A stretch of 64,000 bases of DNA from JACMLX01 sp031374935 (GCA_031374935.1 JANMHB010000110.1:18555-82554); one strand, 5' to 3'. Numbered from the stretch's first letter, positions 18,024 to 30,866 are shown. Notes: generated from the letters alone by a model not told the origin. Numbers and translations: made by a program.

Positions 18024-19121
18024 CTACTCCAGCATTGGCGTGTTCAGAAGAATCTCATCCCAGTACTGCCGATTGGTGATGGAAATCAGACATTCGTGTT
18101 CCTGCGCGAGACTCTTGATCGCTTCAGCAGGCAGCTTCAGGATGGCTTCGTTCAGGTCATGAAGTGTGTCAAAGGCCTTTGCTAGTTTCGGATGCTCCGA
18201 ATTCGCTGACAAGCTCGTTTCTCCTCCGATCAGCTCTTCCTGGATTATCCATTCGCTCGCGACCGCTTTGCTAATACTGTCTCCCCACGTGTTCCAGGCA
18301 TAGTCCGTCGGATACCACGGATCATTCTTGATCTCCGCGTACAATGCGCGAGCCTCAATACGACCGAGCGGGCTGAGCCTTTGGCGCGCTTCGCTTACCA
18401 GCTTCTCATAGGCATCCAGTGGCAGTACAAACTGCGCATGAATCGAGTCTACTTCGTTAGCATCTTTAAGCGCTTCGACGAGGCTGAGCTGTTTCACCAA
18501 ATCGCGCAGCTTGAGTTCAGACTCTCGATGTAACTGTTTCGCCGCCTCGGTGAGTTGCTTTTGCTCTTGGAGCTCTGTCATGCTCACCGTCTGAGGCTTT
18601 GGCAGAGATTCGAGAAGAGCGTCAAGATTCTCGATGAAAGCATCCTTCTTGATTGTCCAACGAGCGGTAGTGCTCGAGCTGCCGGGGGCTAGCTGGACAA
18701 TAGTGTCGCGGAGAGCGTCGAGCCCCGTCGAGTCGAGGCGCGAGGATTGCCGTCCGCTGAATACAACTCCCGGGTCGCGTGAAACATGCGGAGACATCAG
18801 CGGAAATATCTGCTTGTTGAGCGCCCAAGCAGCGCCCATCTCAGCGATGCAGAACTTGCTCGCGGCGAAGTTTTCGGTCTGTACGAAGACGACAAGTGCC
18901 GAGTCGGCCAGGTTCGCCTTGATCCAGTTTGCGAACTCCGCTCCGGTCGAAATTCCTGCACCGTCAACCGATGTGCAAACGATGTCGGCAACGCGTAAAT
19001 CGCAGGCAAGCTGCAAAAGGTCGAATAGCGCGTCGGCGAGCGGCTTGTCGGCGTTCGCGTGGCTGATGAAGATCTTCGGCACGGTCGAGGTTTTGGTGGG
19101 AATGGTTCTAAGGGAGCGCAC
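18024..19121 (-). CDS. TIR-domain protein with C-terminal coiled coil, probable NAD-consuming defence effector
   Basis: The 365-residue product starts with a bacterial TIR domain: KIFISHANADKPLADAL (first strand and helix), the GAGISTGAEFANWI loop, SALVVFVQTENF, and the catalytic-type motif SKFCIAEMGAAW, where the Glu matches the NADase glutamate of SxxCxxE. The TIR part spans ~14-150. A helical, coiled-coil-like stretch follows (~180-215, rich in E, K, L and Q), then an unrecognised domain of about 150 residues. The first possible start is a GTG at 19121. A second GTG at 19082 gives a more typical N-terminus (MPKIFISH). It is the last gene before attR. TIR proteins usually deplete NAD when a partner senses phage, but no known Thoeris or CBASS partner is adjacent. 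Confidence 0.82.
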   Translation of the reverse strand: MRSLRTIPTKTSTVPKIFISHANADKPLADALFDLLQLACDLRVADIVCTSVDGAGISTGAEFANWIKANLADSALVVFVQTENFAASKFCIAEMGAAWALNKQIFPLMSPHVSRDPGVVFSGRQSSRLDSTGLDALRDTIVQLAPGSSSTTARWTIKKDAFIENLDALLESLPKPQTVSMTELQEQKQLTEAAKQLHRESELKLRDLVKQLSLVEALKDANEVDSIHAQFVLPLDAYEKLVSEARQRLSPLGRIEARALYAEIKNDPWYPTDYAWNTWGDSISKAVASEWIIQEELIGGETSLSANSEHPKLAKAFDTLHDLNEAILKLPAEAIKSLAQEHECLISITNRQYWDEILLNTPMLE

Positions 19122-19254
19122 CGCCGTCGGTTAGCGGCAGCGAAAAGAGTCAGTATGCGAGGGAGCGCAGTCGTCGCGCCTATCGAGCGGGACTGAAATT
19201 GTAGCTCATTCGCGCATTTGCTGTGCTGTGGGGGTACCCCGGGGAACCCCAAAC

Positions 19255-19286
19255 AAAACGCCCCACCGGATCCCGGCAGGGCGTTT
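19255..19286 (-). terminator. Island-supplied terminator for tRNA-Asn
   Basis: AAACGCCC and GGGCGTTT arms enclose a partly paired CCGG interior, and on the minus strand the hairpin ends in TTTTG. It is a diverged copy of the terminator at 3701-3732. Because it sits on the island side of attR, the element replaces not only the tRNA 3' end but also its terminator. Confidence 0.65.
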
Positions 19287-19316
19287 CTGCTATCTCGTTC
19301 TCTCACAACACTTTCC

Positions 19317-19364
19317 AAAGCTCCCGAGGAGGGACTCGAACCCCCGACCCGCTGATTAACAGTC
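19317..19364 (-). repeat. attR: 48-bp direct repeat within tRNA-Asn
   Basis: Identical to 3762-3809 and contained almost wholly within the intact tRNA gene, plus four bases past its 3' end. The integrase should exchange strands somewhere within this repeat. Confidence 0.87.
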
Positions 19365-19394
19365 AGCTGCTCTAACCGGCTGAGCTACTCGGGA
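19321..19394 (-). tRNA. tRNA-Asn (anticodon GTT)
   Basis: The 74-nt minus-strand sequence folds as a complete cloverleaf. The acceptor strands TCCCGAG and CTCGGGA pair, the discriminator is G, the D-arm holds GCTCAGCCGGTTAGAGC, the anticodon loop is CTGTTAA on a GCTGA/TCAGC stem, and the T-arm has GGTTCGAGTCC. CCA is not encoded. It is the integration site of the island. Its 3' half comes from the element's attachment site, and the gene stays functional. Confidence 0.96.
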
Positions 19395-19662
19395 TCGCAC
19401 CGGCTTCACAGCCAGCCCCCAAACTTAGCTGACACAGCCCCCGGGTCAACCTGAGGCCGGCTCCATCGAGAGCAGACCGACTAACGCATGGCCGGGAACG
19501 CTCGCGTGGAACAGATCGTGCGCTGAATTATCGGTGGCCGCGCAGACTGCCTCTGAGGACGATCCGCGCTGGCCCACGTCACTGGCCCACGTCCGGCCAG
19601 CGCCCGCAGTGCGGCAGCGCAGCGCCACCCTGCTTCACCCGCCACCCCGAGGACTGCCTGTG

Positions 19663-20214
19663 ATGATTTTCCGCACCAAGCTCGTCGCCGCACTGGTCGC
19701 CGTCATCGTCGTCAGTACGGCCAGCGGTGCCCAGACCTTCGCGTTCGCGAGAACGGCAGCACCATCCGGCACGACGCATCAGTTGCTGTCCTCGATCGAT
19801 GTCAACTTCGCGATGCCAGTCAGCAGCGTCGAGGCTGGTGGAGGCGCTGGCACTGAACTGATCGCTGAGTCGATGCCGTCGGACAACTTCGGGTCCGTTT
19901 CGCTGCACGAAAGCCAGACGAATGCCGAGTCCGAGGACAACTCGTCGGAACGCGGCTTCTTCAGCACCAATACCGGCCGCGCATCGTTGCTCGGTATCGT
20001 CGGGCTGGCTGGCGCCGGGTACGTTGCATTCAACAGCGGCGACAACAGGACGTCGACGGCGTCGGTCGACAACCTGTCGTTGCCCGCAACCGCTGCCGCT
20101 GGCTTCGCAGCGCCGACCACCTTCATCGTCAACCCCGAACCGGCAACGCTGGCGTTGCTGGCCCTCGGACTCGGCACCATCGGTGTCGTGGCCCGACGTC
20201 GTCGCGTGCGCTGA
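19663..20214 (+). CDS. PEP-CTERM sorting-signal protein
   Basis: The 183-residue protein is exported, then processed by an exosortase. The ATG at 19663 is preceded by GAGGA at good spacing and gives a signal peptide (FRTKLVAALVAVIVVSTASGAQ). The C-terminus has the full PEP-CTERM signal: NPEPATLA, a hydrophobic helix, then RRRR. An extra hydrophobic stretch (ASLLGIVGLAGAGYVAFNS) lies mid-protein. The central region is low-complexity, rich in S, E, N and T, with no known domain. Such proteins are linked to extracellular polysaccharide and surface organisation. An exosortase must be encoded elsewhere; none is in the window. Confidence 0.82.
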   Translation: MIFRTKLVAALVAVIVVSTASGAQTFAFARTAAPSGTTHQLLSSIDVNFAMPVSSVEAGGGAGTELIAESMPSDNFGSVSLHESQTNAESEDNSSERGFFSTNTGRASLLGIVGLAGAGYVAFNSGDNRTSTASVDNLSLPATAAAGFAAPTTFIVNPEPATLALLALGLGTIGVVARRRRVR

Positions 20215-20236
20215 GCGCAGACGCACCGACTGACGC

Positions 20237-20276
20237 ACGCAGAAAGGCGATCGCTCCGGCGGTCGCCTTTCTGCGT
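20237..20276 (+). terminator. Strong hairpin terminator after the PEP-CTERM gene
   Basis: A perfect 14-bp stem (ACGCAGAAAGGCGA / TCGCCTTTCTGCGT) with a 12-base loop starts 22 bases after the stop codon. The stem contains CCTTTC, but no long T-run follows it. Confidence 0.7.
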
Positions 20277-21071
20277 CGGATGACACCTGATCGCGCACCA
20301 CGCATACTTCGCGCATGCCATCCAACCGACCGCTCTGCCTCATCACCGGCGCCTCCAGCGGCATCGGTGCCGATCTCGCCAATTGCGCTGCCGCCGACGG
20401 GTTCGATCTGGTGCTCGTCGCCCGGCGCCTCAACGCGCTGGCCGCCGTCGCGCAGCGGTGTGAACGCATGCACGATGCGAACGTGACCATCATCCAGTCC
20501 GATCTCGGCGACCCGACCGCTCCGCGTCTCCTGGCGACCGAGCTGCGCGTGCGAAAGCTCGACGTGCATACGCTCATCAACAACGCCGGCCTGGGTGCCA
20601 GCGGCAGCGTCGCGTCGCTGCCGCTGGAGGCTCAGCTGAACCTGATACAGGTGAACGTCACCGCGCTCACCGAGATCACGCGCCGCCTGCTGCCCGCGAT
20701 GCTGCAACGCGGTTCCGGCGCCGTCATGAACGTCGCCAGCACCGCGGCCTTTCTCCCGGGCCCCGGCATGGCGGTCTACTACGCCAGCAAGGCGTACGTG
20801 CTGTCGTTCACCGAAGCGCTGGCGGAGGAGCTGCGTGGCACCAACATCACCGTCAGCGCGCTCTGCCCCGGGCCAACCGCGACCGAGTTCGGCGCCGTCG
20901 CGGGAATGAGTGACGCGAAACTGTTCAAGCAGAAGGGGCTCATGATGTCCTCCGCAGCGGTCGCGCGCGCCGGATGGGAAGGGCTGCTCAGCGGAGAACG
21001 CGTCGTCATTCCTGGCCTCACCAACAAGCTGCTCGTGCAGTCGCTGCGCGTCAGCCCCCGACGGTTGATGG

Positions 21072-23948
<2,877 letters not shown>

Positions 23949-24015
23949 CCCTCAATCATAATCGGCACCACCCCCTCACGACACGAACCCGGAGTGCGTA
24001 GCGTTAACGCAGACA

Positions 24016-25899
24016 ATGACAGCACCCGCGATCCCGCAGGATGATGACGAGGTACGGCCGGTGCTCGACCGCCGCCTCGTCCGCCGCCTCTTTCAGTACG
24101 TCCGGCCCTACACGGCACTCGTGCTCGGTGCGGTGTTGCTGCTGGCACTCGAGGGTGCCACGGCGGTCGTCGGCCCGTGGCTGACGCGCCGGGTGATCGA
24201 TGACGCGATTCCGGCGCGCGATCTGGGGTTCATCCGCCTGGCCACGATCGCGCTGGCCGGCGCGCTGCTGGTGCAGTTCGTCTGCAGCTACTGCGAGACG
24301 ATGCTCACCGGCCTGCTCGGCCAGCGTGTGATGCGCGATCTGCGCATGGAGCTGTTCGCGAAACTCCAGACGCTCAGCATCAGTTTCTTCGATCGCAATC
24401 CCGCCGGCCGCCTGATCACCCGCGTCACCAGCGACGTGGAGTCGCTGAACGAATTGTTCACCGCCGGCGTGGTGGCCGGCGTGGGCGATCTCTTCGCGCT
24501 GGCGGCCATGGCGGTGATGATGCTGGTGACCGACTGGAAGCTGGCGCTGGCCGCATTCGCCACGGTGCCATTCGTCTGGCTGGTGAGTCGCGTGTTCCAG
24601 AAGAAGGTCCGCGTGGCGTATCGTGACATCCGCGGCAAGCTGGCGCGCATCAACGCCTTCGCCCAGGAACGGATCACCGGGGTGCGGGTGGTGCAGCTCT
24701 TCAGCCGCGAGGCGGAAGAGTCGCGCCGGTTCGACGCCCTCAATCGCGACCATCTCGACGTCAACATCAAGTCGATCGCGTACTACGCCGCCTACTTTCC
24801 GGCGATCGAGATTCTCACCACGGTCGCCCTGGCGACGCTGATCGTGGCGGCCACACACCGCGTCAACGCCGGCGTGCTGACAGTGGGCACGGTGGCTGCC
24901 TTTCTGCAGCTGGTGCGCCGCTTCTTCCAGCCGCTGCAGGACCTGAGCGACAAGTTCAACACGCTGCAGCAGGCGATGGCCGCATCGGAGCGGATCTTCA
25001 CGCTGCTCGACACGACGGCCACCGTCCCCGATGCGGGGACGACAACGGCAGCGCACGATGCCCGCACCCATCGCGGCGCCACAGTGACCTTCGAAGATGT
25101 CTGGTTTGCCTACGACACCCCGGACGGCGTCGCCCCGGATGATGCCCACACGCATTGGGTGCTGAAGGGCGTGTCGTTCACGGTGCGGCCCGGTGAGACA
25201 CTGGCGCTGGTGGGGCACACCGGCGCCGGCAAGACCACCGTGGTCAGCCTCCTGCTGCGCTTCTATGACCCGCAGCGTGGCCGGATTCTGCTCGATGGCG
25301 AGGACATTCGCACCGTGCCGCTGGACGCGCTGCGGTCGCGCATCGGCTACGTCCAGCAGGACATCTTTCTCTTCGCGGGGGATGTGGCGTCGAACATCCG
25401 GCTCTCCTCGCCCATCGACGACGTGGCGGTCCGCGCCGCTGCGGGACGTGTGGGTGCCGACCGGGTGATCGAGCGATTGCCGCTTGGCTACGCACAGACC
25501 CTCGGCGAGCGGGGGGCGACCCTCTCGGTCGGTGAGCGCCAGTTGCTGAGCTTTGCGCGGGCCCTTGCGAGCGACCCCGACCTGCTGCTGCTCGACGAAG
25601 CGACCAGCGCCGTCGACAGTGAGCGCGAGGCAGACATCCAGGCCGCGCTGGGGACGTTGATGGCGGGCCGGACGACACTTGCGGTCGCACACCGGCTCAG
25701 CACAATCGTGGACGCCACGGAAATTCTCGTCATGCACCATGGTGTGGTCGCCGAGCGTGGCACGCATGCCGGGCTGCTGCGGCAGCGGGGCCTCTACGAA
25801 CGCCTCTGGCGGCTTCAGGTGGGCGATCCGGCGGCATTGACGGATGAGACGGCAGTGAACCCTCCCGTCGCGCTTGCCGGGCCCATCGACGGGGCCTAG
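24016..25899 (+). CDS. ABC exporter, fused membrane and ATPase domains (MsbA/MdlB-like)
   Basis: The 627-residue protein has an N-terminal six-helix exporter domain (~30-330) and a C-terminal nucleotide-binding domain (~350-600). The ATPase motifs are GHTGAGKTTV (Walker A), YVQQDIFLF (Q-loop), LSVGERQLLSFARAL (signature, with V in place of the usual G), LLLLDEATSAVD (Walker B with catalytic Glu) and AHRLST (H-loop). It should act as a dimer moving lipids, drugs or peptides outward; the substrate is not readable. A 633-codon antisense ORF covers the gene but is a codon-bias shadow. Confidence 0.9.
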   Translation: MTAPAIPQDDDEVRPVLDRRLVRRLFQYVRPYTALVLGAVLLLALEGATAVVGPWLTRRVIDDAIPARDLGFIRLATIALAGALLVQFVCSYCETMLTGLLGQRVMRDLRMELFAKLQTLSISFFDRNPAGRLITRVTSDVESLNELFTAGVVAGVGDLFALAAMAVMMLVTDWKLALAAFATVPFVWLVSRVFQKKVRVAYRDIRGKLARINAFAQERITGVRVVQLFSREAEESRRFDALNRDHLDVNIKSIAYYAAYFPAIEILTTVALATLIVAATHRVNAGVLTVGTVAAFLQLVRRFFQPLQDLSDKFNTLQQAMAASERIFTLLDTTATVPDAGTTTAAHDARTHRGATVTFEDVWFAYDTPDGVAPDDAHTHWVLKGVSFTVRPGETLALVGHTGAGKTTVVSLLLRFYDPQRGRILLDGEDIRTVPLDALRSRIGYVQQDIFLFAGDVASNIRLSSPIDDVAVRAAAGRVGADRVIERLPLGYAQTLGERGATLSVGERQLLSFARALASDPDLLLLDEATSAVDSEREADIQAALGTLMAGRTTLAVAHRLSTIVDATEILVMHHGVVAERGTHAGLLRQRGLYERLWRLQVGDPAALTDETAVNPPVALAGPIDGA

Positions 25900-26004
25900 C
25901 TTCACCCGACTGATGACACTCCACTCCCCCCTTGTTTCCCCGGTTGGCGCGCTCTGGTGCGACCCGGGTCTGGCTCAGGATTCGATGCCCCATGCCGCGG
26001 TGAC

Positions 26005-26742
26005 ATGCAGCTGATTCACGCCGCGAACACGCACGTGGGGATGGTCCGGACCGGGAACGAGGACGCCTATCTCGCCGAAGCGACCCCGGATCGCGGCATT
26101 TATATCGTCGCTGACGGCATGGGTGGGCACGCGGCCGGTGAAGTCGCGAGTGCCATGGCGGTGGAGATCATGAGCGCGGCCATGCGCGCCTCGCGCTTGC
26201 CGGTGGTGCAGCTGCACACCGTGGCGGCCGACGCCGTGCTCGACGCCAATCGGCAGATCTTCAATCGTACCGTCGAGGAGCCGGACAAGCACGGCATGGG
26301 CACCACGCTCACCGCGATGATCGTCGGGGACGGCCGGTACATGATCGCCCACGTCGGTGACAGTCGGGTGTACCGGCTGCGCGGCGGCGAACTCGAACAG
26401 ATCACGGTCGACCATTCGTACGTGCAGGAGCAGGTCGATGCCGGGTACCTCACGCCGGAGCAGGCGCGCTATCACCCGTTCAGCAACGTGATCACACGTT
26501 GCGTTGGTGTGGCCAGCGATGTCGAGCCGACCATCTACGAAGGTGAGCTGGCAGATGGCGATCTGTATCTGCTCGCCACCGATGGATTGACCGGCATGGT
26601 CGAGGACAAGAATCTGCTGAAGATCCTCACCGCGCGGAAATCACCGGGCCCGATGGTCGATGCGCTGCTCTGGGATGCCAATCGCGCCGGTGGTGTGGAC
26701 AACATCACTGCCGTGATCGTGCAGATCGCCACCGCGCGCTGA
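26005..26742 (+). CDS. PP2C-family serine/threonine protein phosphatase
   Basis: The 245-residue protein matches bacterial PP2C (Stp/PrpC) phosphatases. Metal-binding motifs are in order: TGNEDAY, VADGMGGHAAGE, AHVGDSRVYRL, LLATDGLTGMV and the final GGVDNITAVIV. It dephosphorylates proteins phosphorylated by Hanks-type kinases; no such kinase is in the window. The ATG at 26005 is preferred because it gives the usual short N-terminus. An earlier in-frame ATG (25957) adds 16 residues of low-complexity sequence. The 69-codon gene behind it starts after three bases. Confidence 0.92.
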   Translation: MQLIHAANTHVGMVRTGNEDAYLAEATPDRGIYIVADGMGGHAAGEVASAMAVEIMSAAMRASRLPVVQLHTVAADAVLDANRQIFNRTVEEPDKHGMGTTLTAMIVGDGRYMIAHVGDSRVYRLRGGELEQITVDHSYVQEQVDAGYLTPEQARYHPFSNVITRCVGVASDVEPTIYEGELADGDLYLLATDGLTGMVEDKNLLKILTARKSPGPMVDALLWDANRAGGVDNITAVIVQIATAR

Positions 26743-26745
26743 TCG

Positions 26746-26955
26746 ATGGAGCCGCAGGAGCCGCAGCACGACGAGCCAGGGCAACCGGCGCGCGTCGGCG
26801 ACCTGGCGGAGCTGTATCTCGGCAACATTCTGTACGCGCTCGAGTGCACCGCACTCGGACTGGTGGCTGACGACAAGCTGGAAGATGCGGCGTTCTACCG
26901 AGGCATCGGGCGTGCGCTGGCGGAGGCACATGGCAGGCAGCGTCCGCCGGTCTGA
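26746..26955 (+). CDS. Small conserved-looking hypothetical protein downstream of the phosphatase
   Basis: A 69-residue ORF follows the PP2C stop by three bases. It encodes an acidic, mainly helical protein (VGDLAELYLGNILYALECTALGLVADDKLEDAAFYRGIGRALAEA, written in segments of one helix pair). Codon third positions are GC-rich, as in neighbouring genes. I recognise no family. Close spacing suggests translational coupling and a role linked to the phosphatase. Confidence 0.55.
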   Translation: MEPQEPQHDEPGQPARVGDLAELYLGNILYALECTALGLVADDKLEDAAFYRGIGRALAEAHGRQRPPV

Positions 26956-27014
26956 CGCGCGACTGCTTCAGCACAACGCCCGGCGCAGGCGCCTGCGACA
27001 GGCCTGACGCCTGG

Positions 27015-27563
27015 CTACTCCCTGACCGAGTCGGCCGCGGAGTCTGACACCGACCCACCGCGCCGGGTCGAATCACCCCGCAACATCCCGTCGACGAGCG
27101 AATCGGCGCCAGACGCCGGTCGCGGATCGGGAATACCGGCGAAGTACTCCTGATCGCCGCGTTGATCGCGCCCGACGAAAATGCCATCGGTGAAACGGTA
27201 GCCCTGGTCCAGCGGCGCCGCCGCGCCACGAATCACATACTCGCCGCTCCAGTTGCGATACCAGCTCATGATCACGAAGCGTCCCGCAACCGGCTGGATG
27301 TCCGCGGGACAGGGTGTGACCTCGGCGATATTGTCACGCTCGGCCTGCACCAGCGAGTCGCGCCACGCCGGCACGCCGTCCATGAATCGATTCACTGAAC
27401 AGGCGTCGATCGGAAGCGAATCGCGTGAGACGGTCCGTGCGCGTACCAGCTCGCGCAGGTATCCGACACGCTCTTCGGGCGTCGCGACAAAGGCGCGACC
27501 GCACCCGGCACCCATGGCGAGGACAGCGATGATGGCGAACAGACGAGCGGGAGAGTGATTCAC
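27015..27563 (-). CDS. Putative lipoprotein of unknown function
   Basis: The GTG at 27561-27563 starts four bases after the stop of the upstream HD gene. It gives a lipoprotein signal peptide with lipobox MGAGC, so the protein should be lipid-anchored. The longer frame to 27653 lies inside the HD gene and would bury the signal. The mature ~160 residues contain SWYRNWSGEYVIRG and YRFTDGIFVGRDQRGDQEYF, then an acidic, Ser/Asp-rich tail. I recognise no family. It was probably cotranscribed with the HD phosphohydrolase. Confidence 0.65.
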   Translation of the reverse strand: MNHSPARLFAIIAVLAMGAGCGRAFVATPEERVGYLRELVRARTVSRDSLPIDACSVNRFMDGVPAWRDSLVQAERDNIAEVTPCPADIQPVAGRFVIMSWYRNWSGEYVIRGAAAPLDQGYRFTDGIFVGRDQRGDQEYFAGIPDPRPASGADSLVDGMLRGDSTRRGGSVSDSAADSVRE

Positions 27564-27567
27564 TGAA

Positions 27568-28836
27568 TCAGGAAAGAAGCGAACGACCGTCAGCCAGAGC
27601 GGCGCGTAGCCACTCGGCGTCGCGGGTGACCAGCGTCCAGAGCTGGGAAACATTCACCGGCACACGGCGCACCGCAAAGATCCGCAGCCACCGTGCCGAG
27701 TGATACAGCTGCTCACTGAGAGCCGGCAAGTTCAGCGCGCCGACCAGCCCGCTGCTGGTGAGGTGCTCGACCGCGCCACCGCGCCGCTGCACAGGAAGAT
27801 CGACGCCAAGCATCTGCGTCTTGGCCGGATAGTCGAGCAGGATGTCGCCCGCACCGAGCCCGAGTTCGACCGCCAGCCGATCCTCCACCGCCACCGCCAG
27901 AGCGCGATCCGAGGCGATCCACTCGCCCGCCTCCGGTCCCAGCTCGGCGGCAGACCACTGGGCCAGCCGCTTGTACAGCCGACGTTCGCGAAGTGCCATC
28001 AACAGCGGCGGCGCGCTCGGCAGGAGCGCGTGCAACAACCCTTCATCAGTCCACTCGGCGAGCCCATCCTGCGGCAAGCCGCCGGACTGCAGCGCATCAT
28101 CCACCAGCCGCTTGTACATCGCCGTCGCGCTGCGCACCGCATGGTGCCAGTAGATGTTGCGATACATCTGATACTTCGCGAACAGCAGCGACTCCAGCGC
28201 GCTCAGGCCCTTCTCCATGATGCCCACGCCGGGGCGCCCGGTGCCCGGATCGGTGACGATCACGACGCTGTCGAGCAGCCGGTCGACGTCGATCTCGCCA
28301 TACGGCACGCCGCACATCATGGCGTCGCGCTTGAGGTAGTCGATCTTGTCGAGGTCGATCGAGCCGGAGACGAGTCCCTGCAGCGGCCCGACATCGGCGC
28401 CATGCATCATCGCGAGCACACGCGCCGGTGCGCCGTCGCCCAGCGCGCTCGTCAACGCCTCCGCCACTGCGCCGGTCGTGATGCGCGGCGCGGCAGCGCT
28501 CTCGTGGTTCAGCGCGCCGATTTCCTCCAGCGCGTGGCTGAAGGGATAGTGCCCCACATCGTGCAGCAGCATGGCAGCTGCGGTGAGTTCCCTCTCCACC
28601 GGTGCCACCTGATCCAGTTCGCCACGTTCGGCGAGCAGCGTGATCGTCCGTCGCGCCATGTGATAGGCGCCGAGGGCATGTTCAAATCGCGAGTGTGAGG
28701 CGCCGGGATACACCAGGAAGGCATAGCCGAGCTGCCGCACGTACCGCAGGCGCTGCATGGCCGGCGTGTCGAGCAGTGTGATCGACAGCGGATCGAGGCG
28801 GATGTTGTTCCAGAGCGGATCGCGGATGACTTTCAC
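27568..28836 (-). CDS. HD-domain phosphohydrolase (SAMHD1/dGTPase-like family)
   Basis: The 422-residue protein begins with the family N-terminus (IRDPLWNNIRLDPLSITLLDTPAMQRLRYVRQLG, in pieces), followed by SHSRFEHALG with the first metal His and the HD motif LLHDVGHYPFSH. The GSIDLDKIDYLKRDA segment supplies the third metal ligand. This places it among HD proteins related to dGTPases and SAMHD1. The actual substrate, dNTP or other nucleotide, cannot be told from sequence. It sits upstream of the lipoprotein gene. Confidence 0.87.
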   Translation of the reverse strand: MKVIRDPLWNNIRLDPLSITLLDTPAMQRLRYVRQLGYAFLVYPGASHSRFEHALGAYHMARRTITLLAERGELDQVAPVERELTAAAMLLHDVGHYPFSHALEEIGALNHESAAAPRITTGAVAEALTSALGDGAPARVLAMMHGADVGPLQGLVSGSIDLDKIDYLKRDAMMCGVPYGEIDVDRLLDSVVIVTDPGTGRPGVGIMEKGLSALESLLFAKYQMYRNIYWHHAVRSATAMYKRLVDDALQSGGLPQDGLAEWTDEGLLHALLPSAPPLLMALRERRLYKRLAQWSAAELGPEAGEWIASDRALAVAVEDRLAVELGLGAGDILLDYPAKTQMLGVDLPVQRRGGAVEHLTSSGLVGALNLPALSEQLYHSARWLRIFAVRRVPVNVSQLWTLVTRDAEWLRAALADGRSLLS

Positions 28837-28873
28837 GAGCGTCGGTCAGGGGCCGGAGCGGTGGAAACGAGCC

Positions 28874-28900
28874 GAGGGCACCCGGAAGCCAGGTGCCCTC
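28874..28900 (-). terminator. Hairpin downstream of pckA
   Basis: A nine-base perfect stem, GAGGGCACC / GGTGCCCTC, with a nine-base loop lies 41 bases past the pckA stop. The following sequence is only weakly T-rich (GGCTCGTTT), so termination strength is uncertain. Confidence 0.55.
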
Positions 28901-28940
28901 GTCAATGAAACCAGAAACACGTCGCGGCGCGACGAGCGCG

Positions 28941-30551
<1,611 letters not shown>

Positions 30552-30581
30552 GTGGCGGAGAGGTGTGGGGAGACACGCCGC

Positions 30582-30616
30582 ACGCCCTGTCAGCTCGCGC
30601 TGAGCGGACAGGGCGT
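30582..30616. promoter_or_regulatory. Stable hairpin in the pckA 5' leader region
   Basis: A ten-base perfect stem (ACGCCCTGTC / GACAGGGCGT) with a 15-base loop lies 31-65 bases upstream of the pckA ATG. There is no T-run on the plus strand. It could be a leader structure controlling pckA, or a weak terminator isolating the divergent genes. Confidence 0.4.
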
Positions 30617-30740
30617 TCCTGCGAATCCGTGAAAAACTAACGAAACGGCCAGAGTCCCGGGCGACGATTTTCGGCCGACCGGCGGCATGAAGACGCCTGA
30701 ACGGGAGTTTCGGTTCGCGCTTGTCGCCGACCGCTGGGGC

Positions 30741-30756
30741 TGATATTGTAATATCA
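30741..30756. promoter_or_regulatory. Candidate Zur-type operator before the TonB receptor gene
   Basis: TGATATT-GT-AATATCA is a 16-base inverted repeat, AT-rich in a very GC-rich neighbourhood. It lies about 110 bases before the receptor's ATG. It resembles Zur/Fur-family boxes (GATAT..ATATC arms). Because the receptor looks ZnuD-like, zinc-dependent repression is the most economical reading, but it is inferred. Confidence 0.45.
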
Positions 30757-30866
30757 ACATCGCATTGAGCCGCGCCACGGACCTCCCGGCTCGGGGCGCG
30801 CCAGCCGGATCCAGCACCGCCGACCGGGCTGCCTTCGCTCGAATCGACCTTCAGTCATTCCACGCC

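Larger units (their letters stand above)
3762..19364. mobile_element. tRNA-Asn-integrated genomic island (satellite-like or mobilisable element) carrying type I RM and TIR cargo
   Basis: The island of about 15.6 kb is bounded by perfect 48-bp direct repeats at 3762-3809 and 19317-19364, both matching the 3' part of tRNA-Asn. It has an integrase at the left end, a divergent repressor/excisionase switch, a replication module (Prim-Pol and DUF3631 ATPase) and then defence cargo. Parts of the cargo (15-19 kb) look visibly more AT-rich than the flanking core. I see no structural, packaging, relaxase or type IV secretion genes. The order int - repressor/xis - primase - cargo is known from phage satellites and integrative elements. 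Which of these it is, is inference. Confidence 0.85.

Noticed and set aside
18024..19121. Thoeris system call for the TIR gene
   Set aside because: Thoeris needs a ThsA-like NADase partner with SLOG or SIR2 domains; the neighbouring 571-residue protein shows neither.
24004..25905. A 633-codon antisense open frame across the ABC exporter
   Set aside because: Same reason: the plus strand has all ABC motifs, and the antisense product has none.
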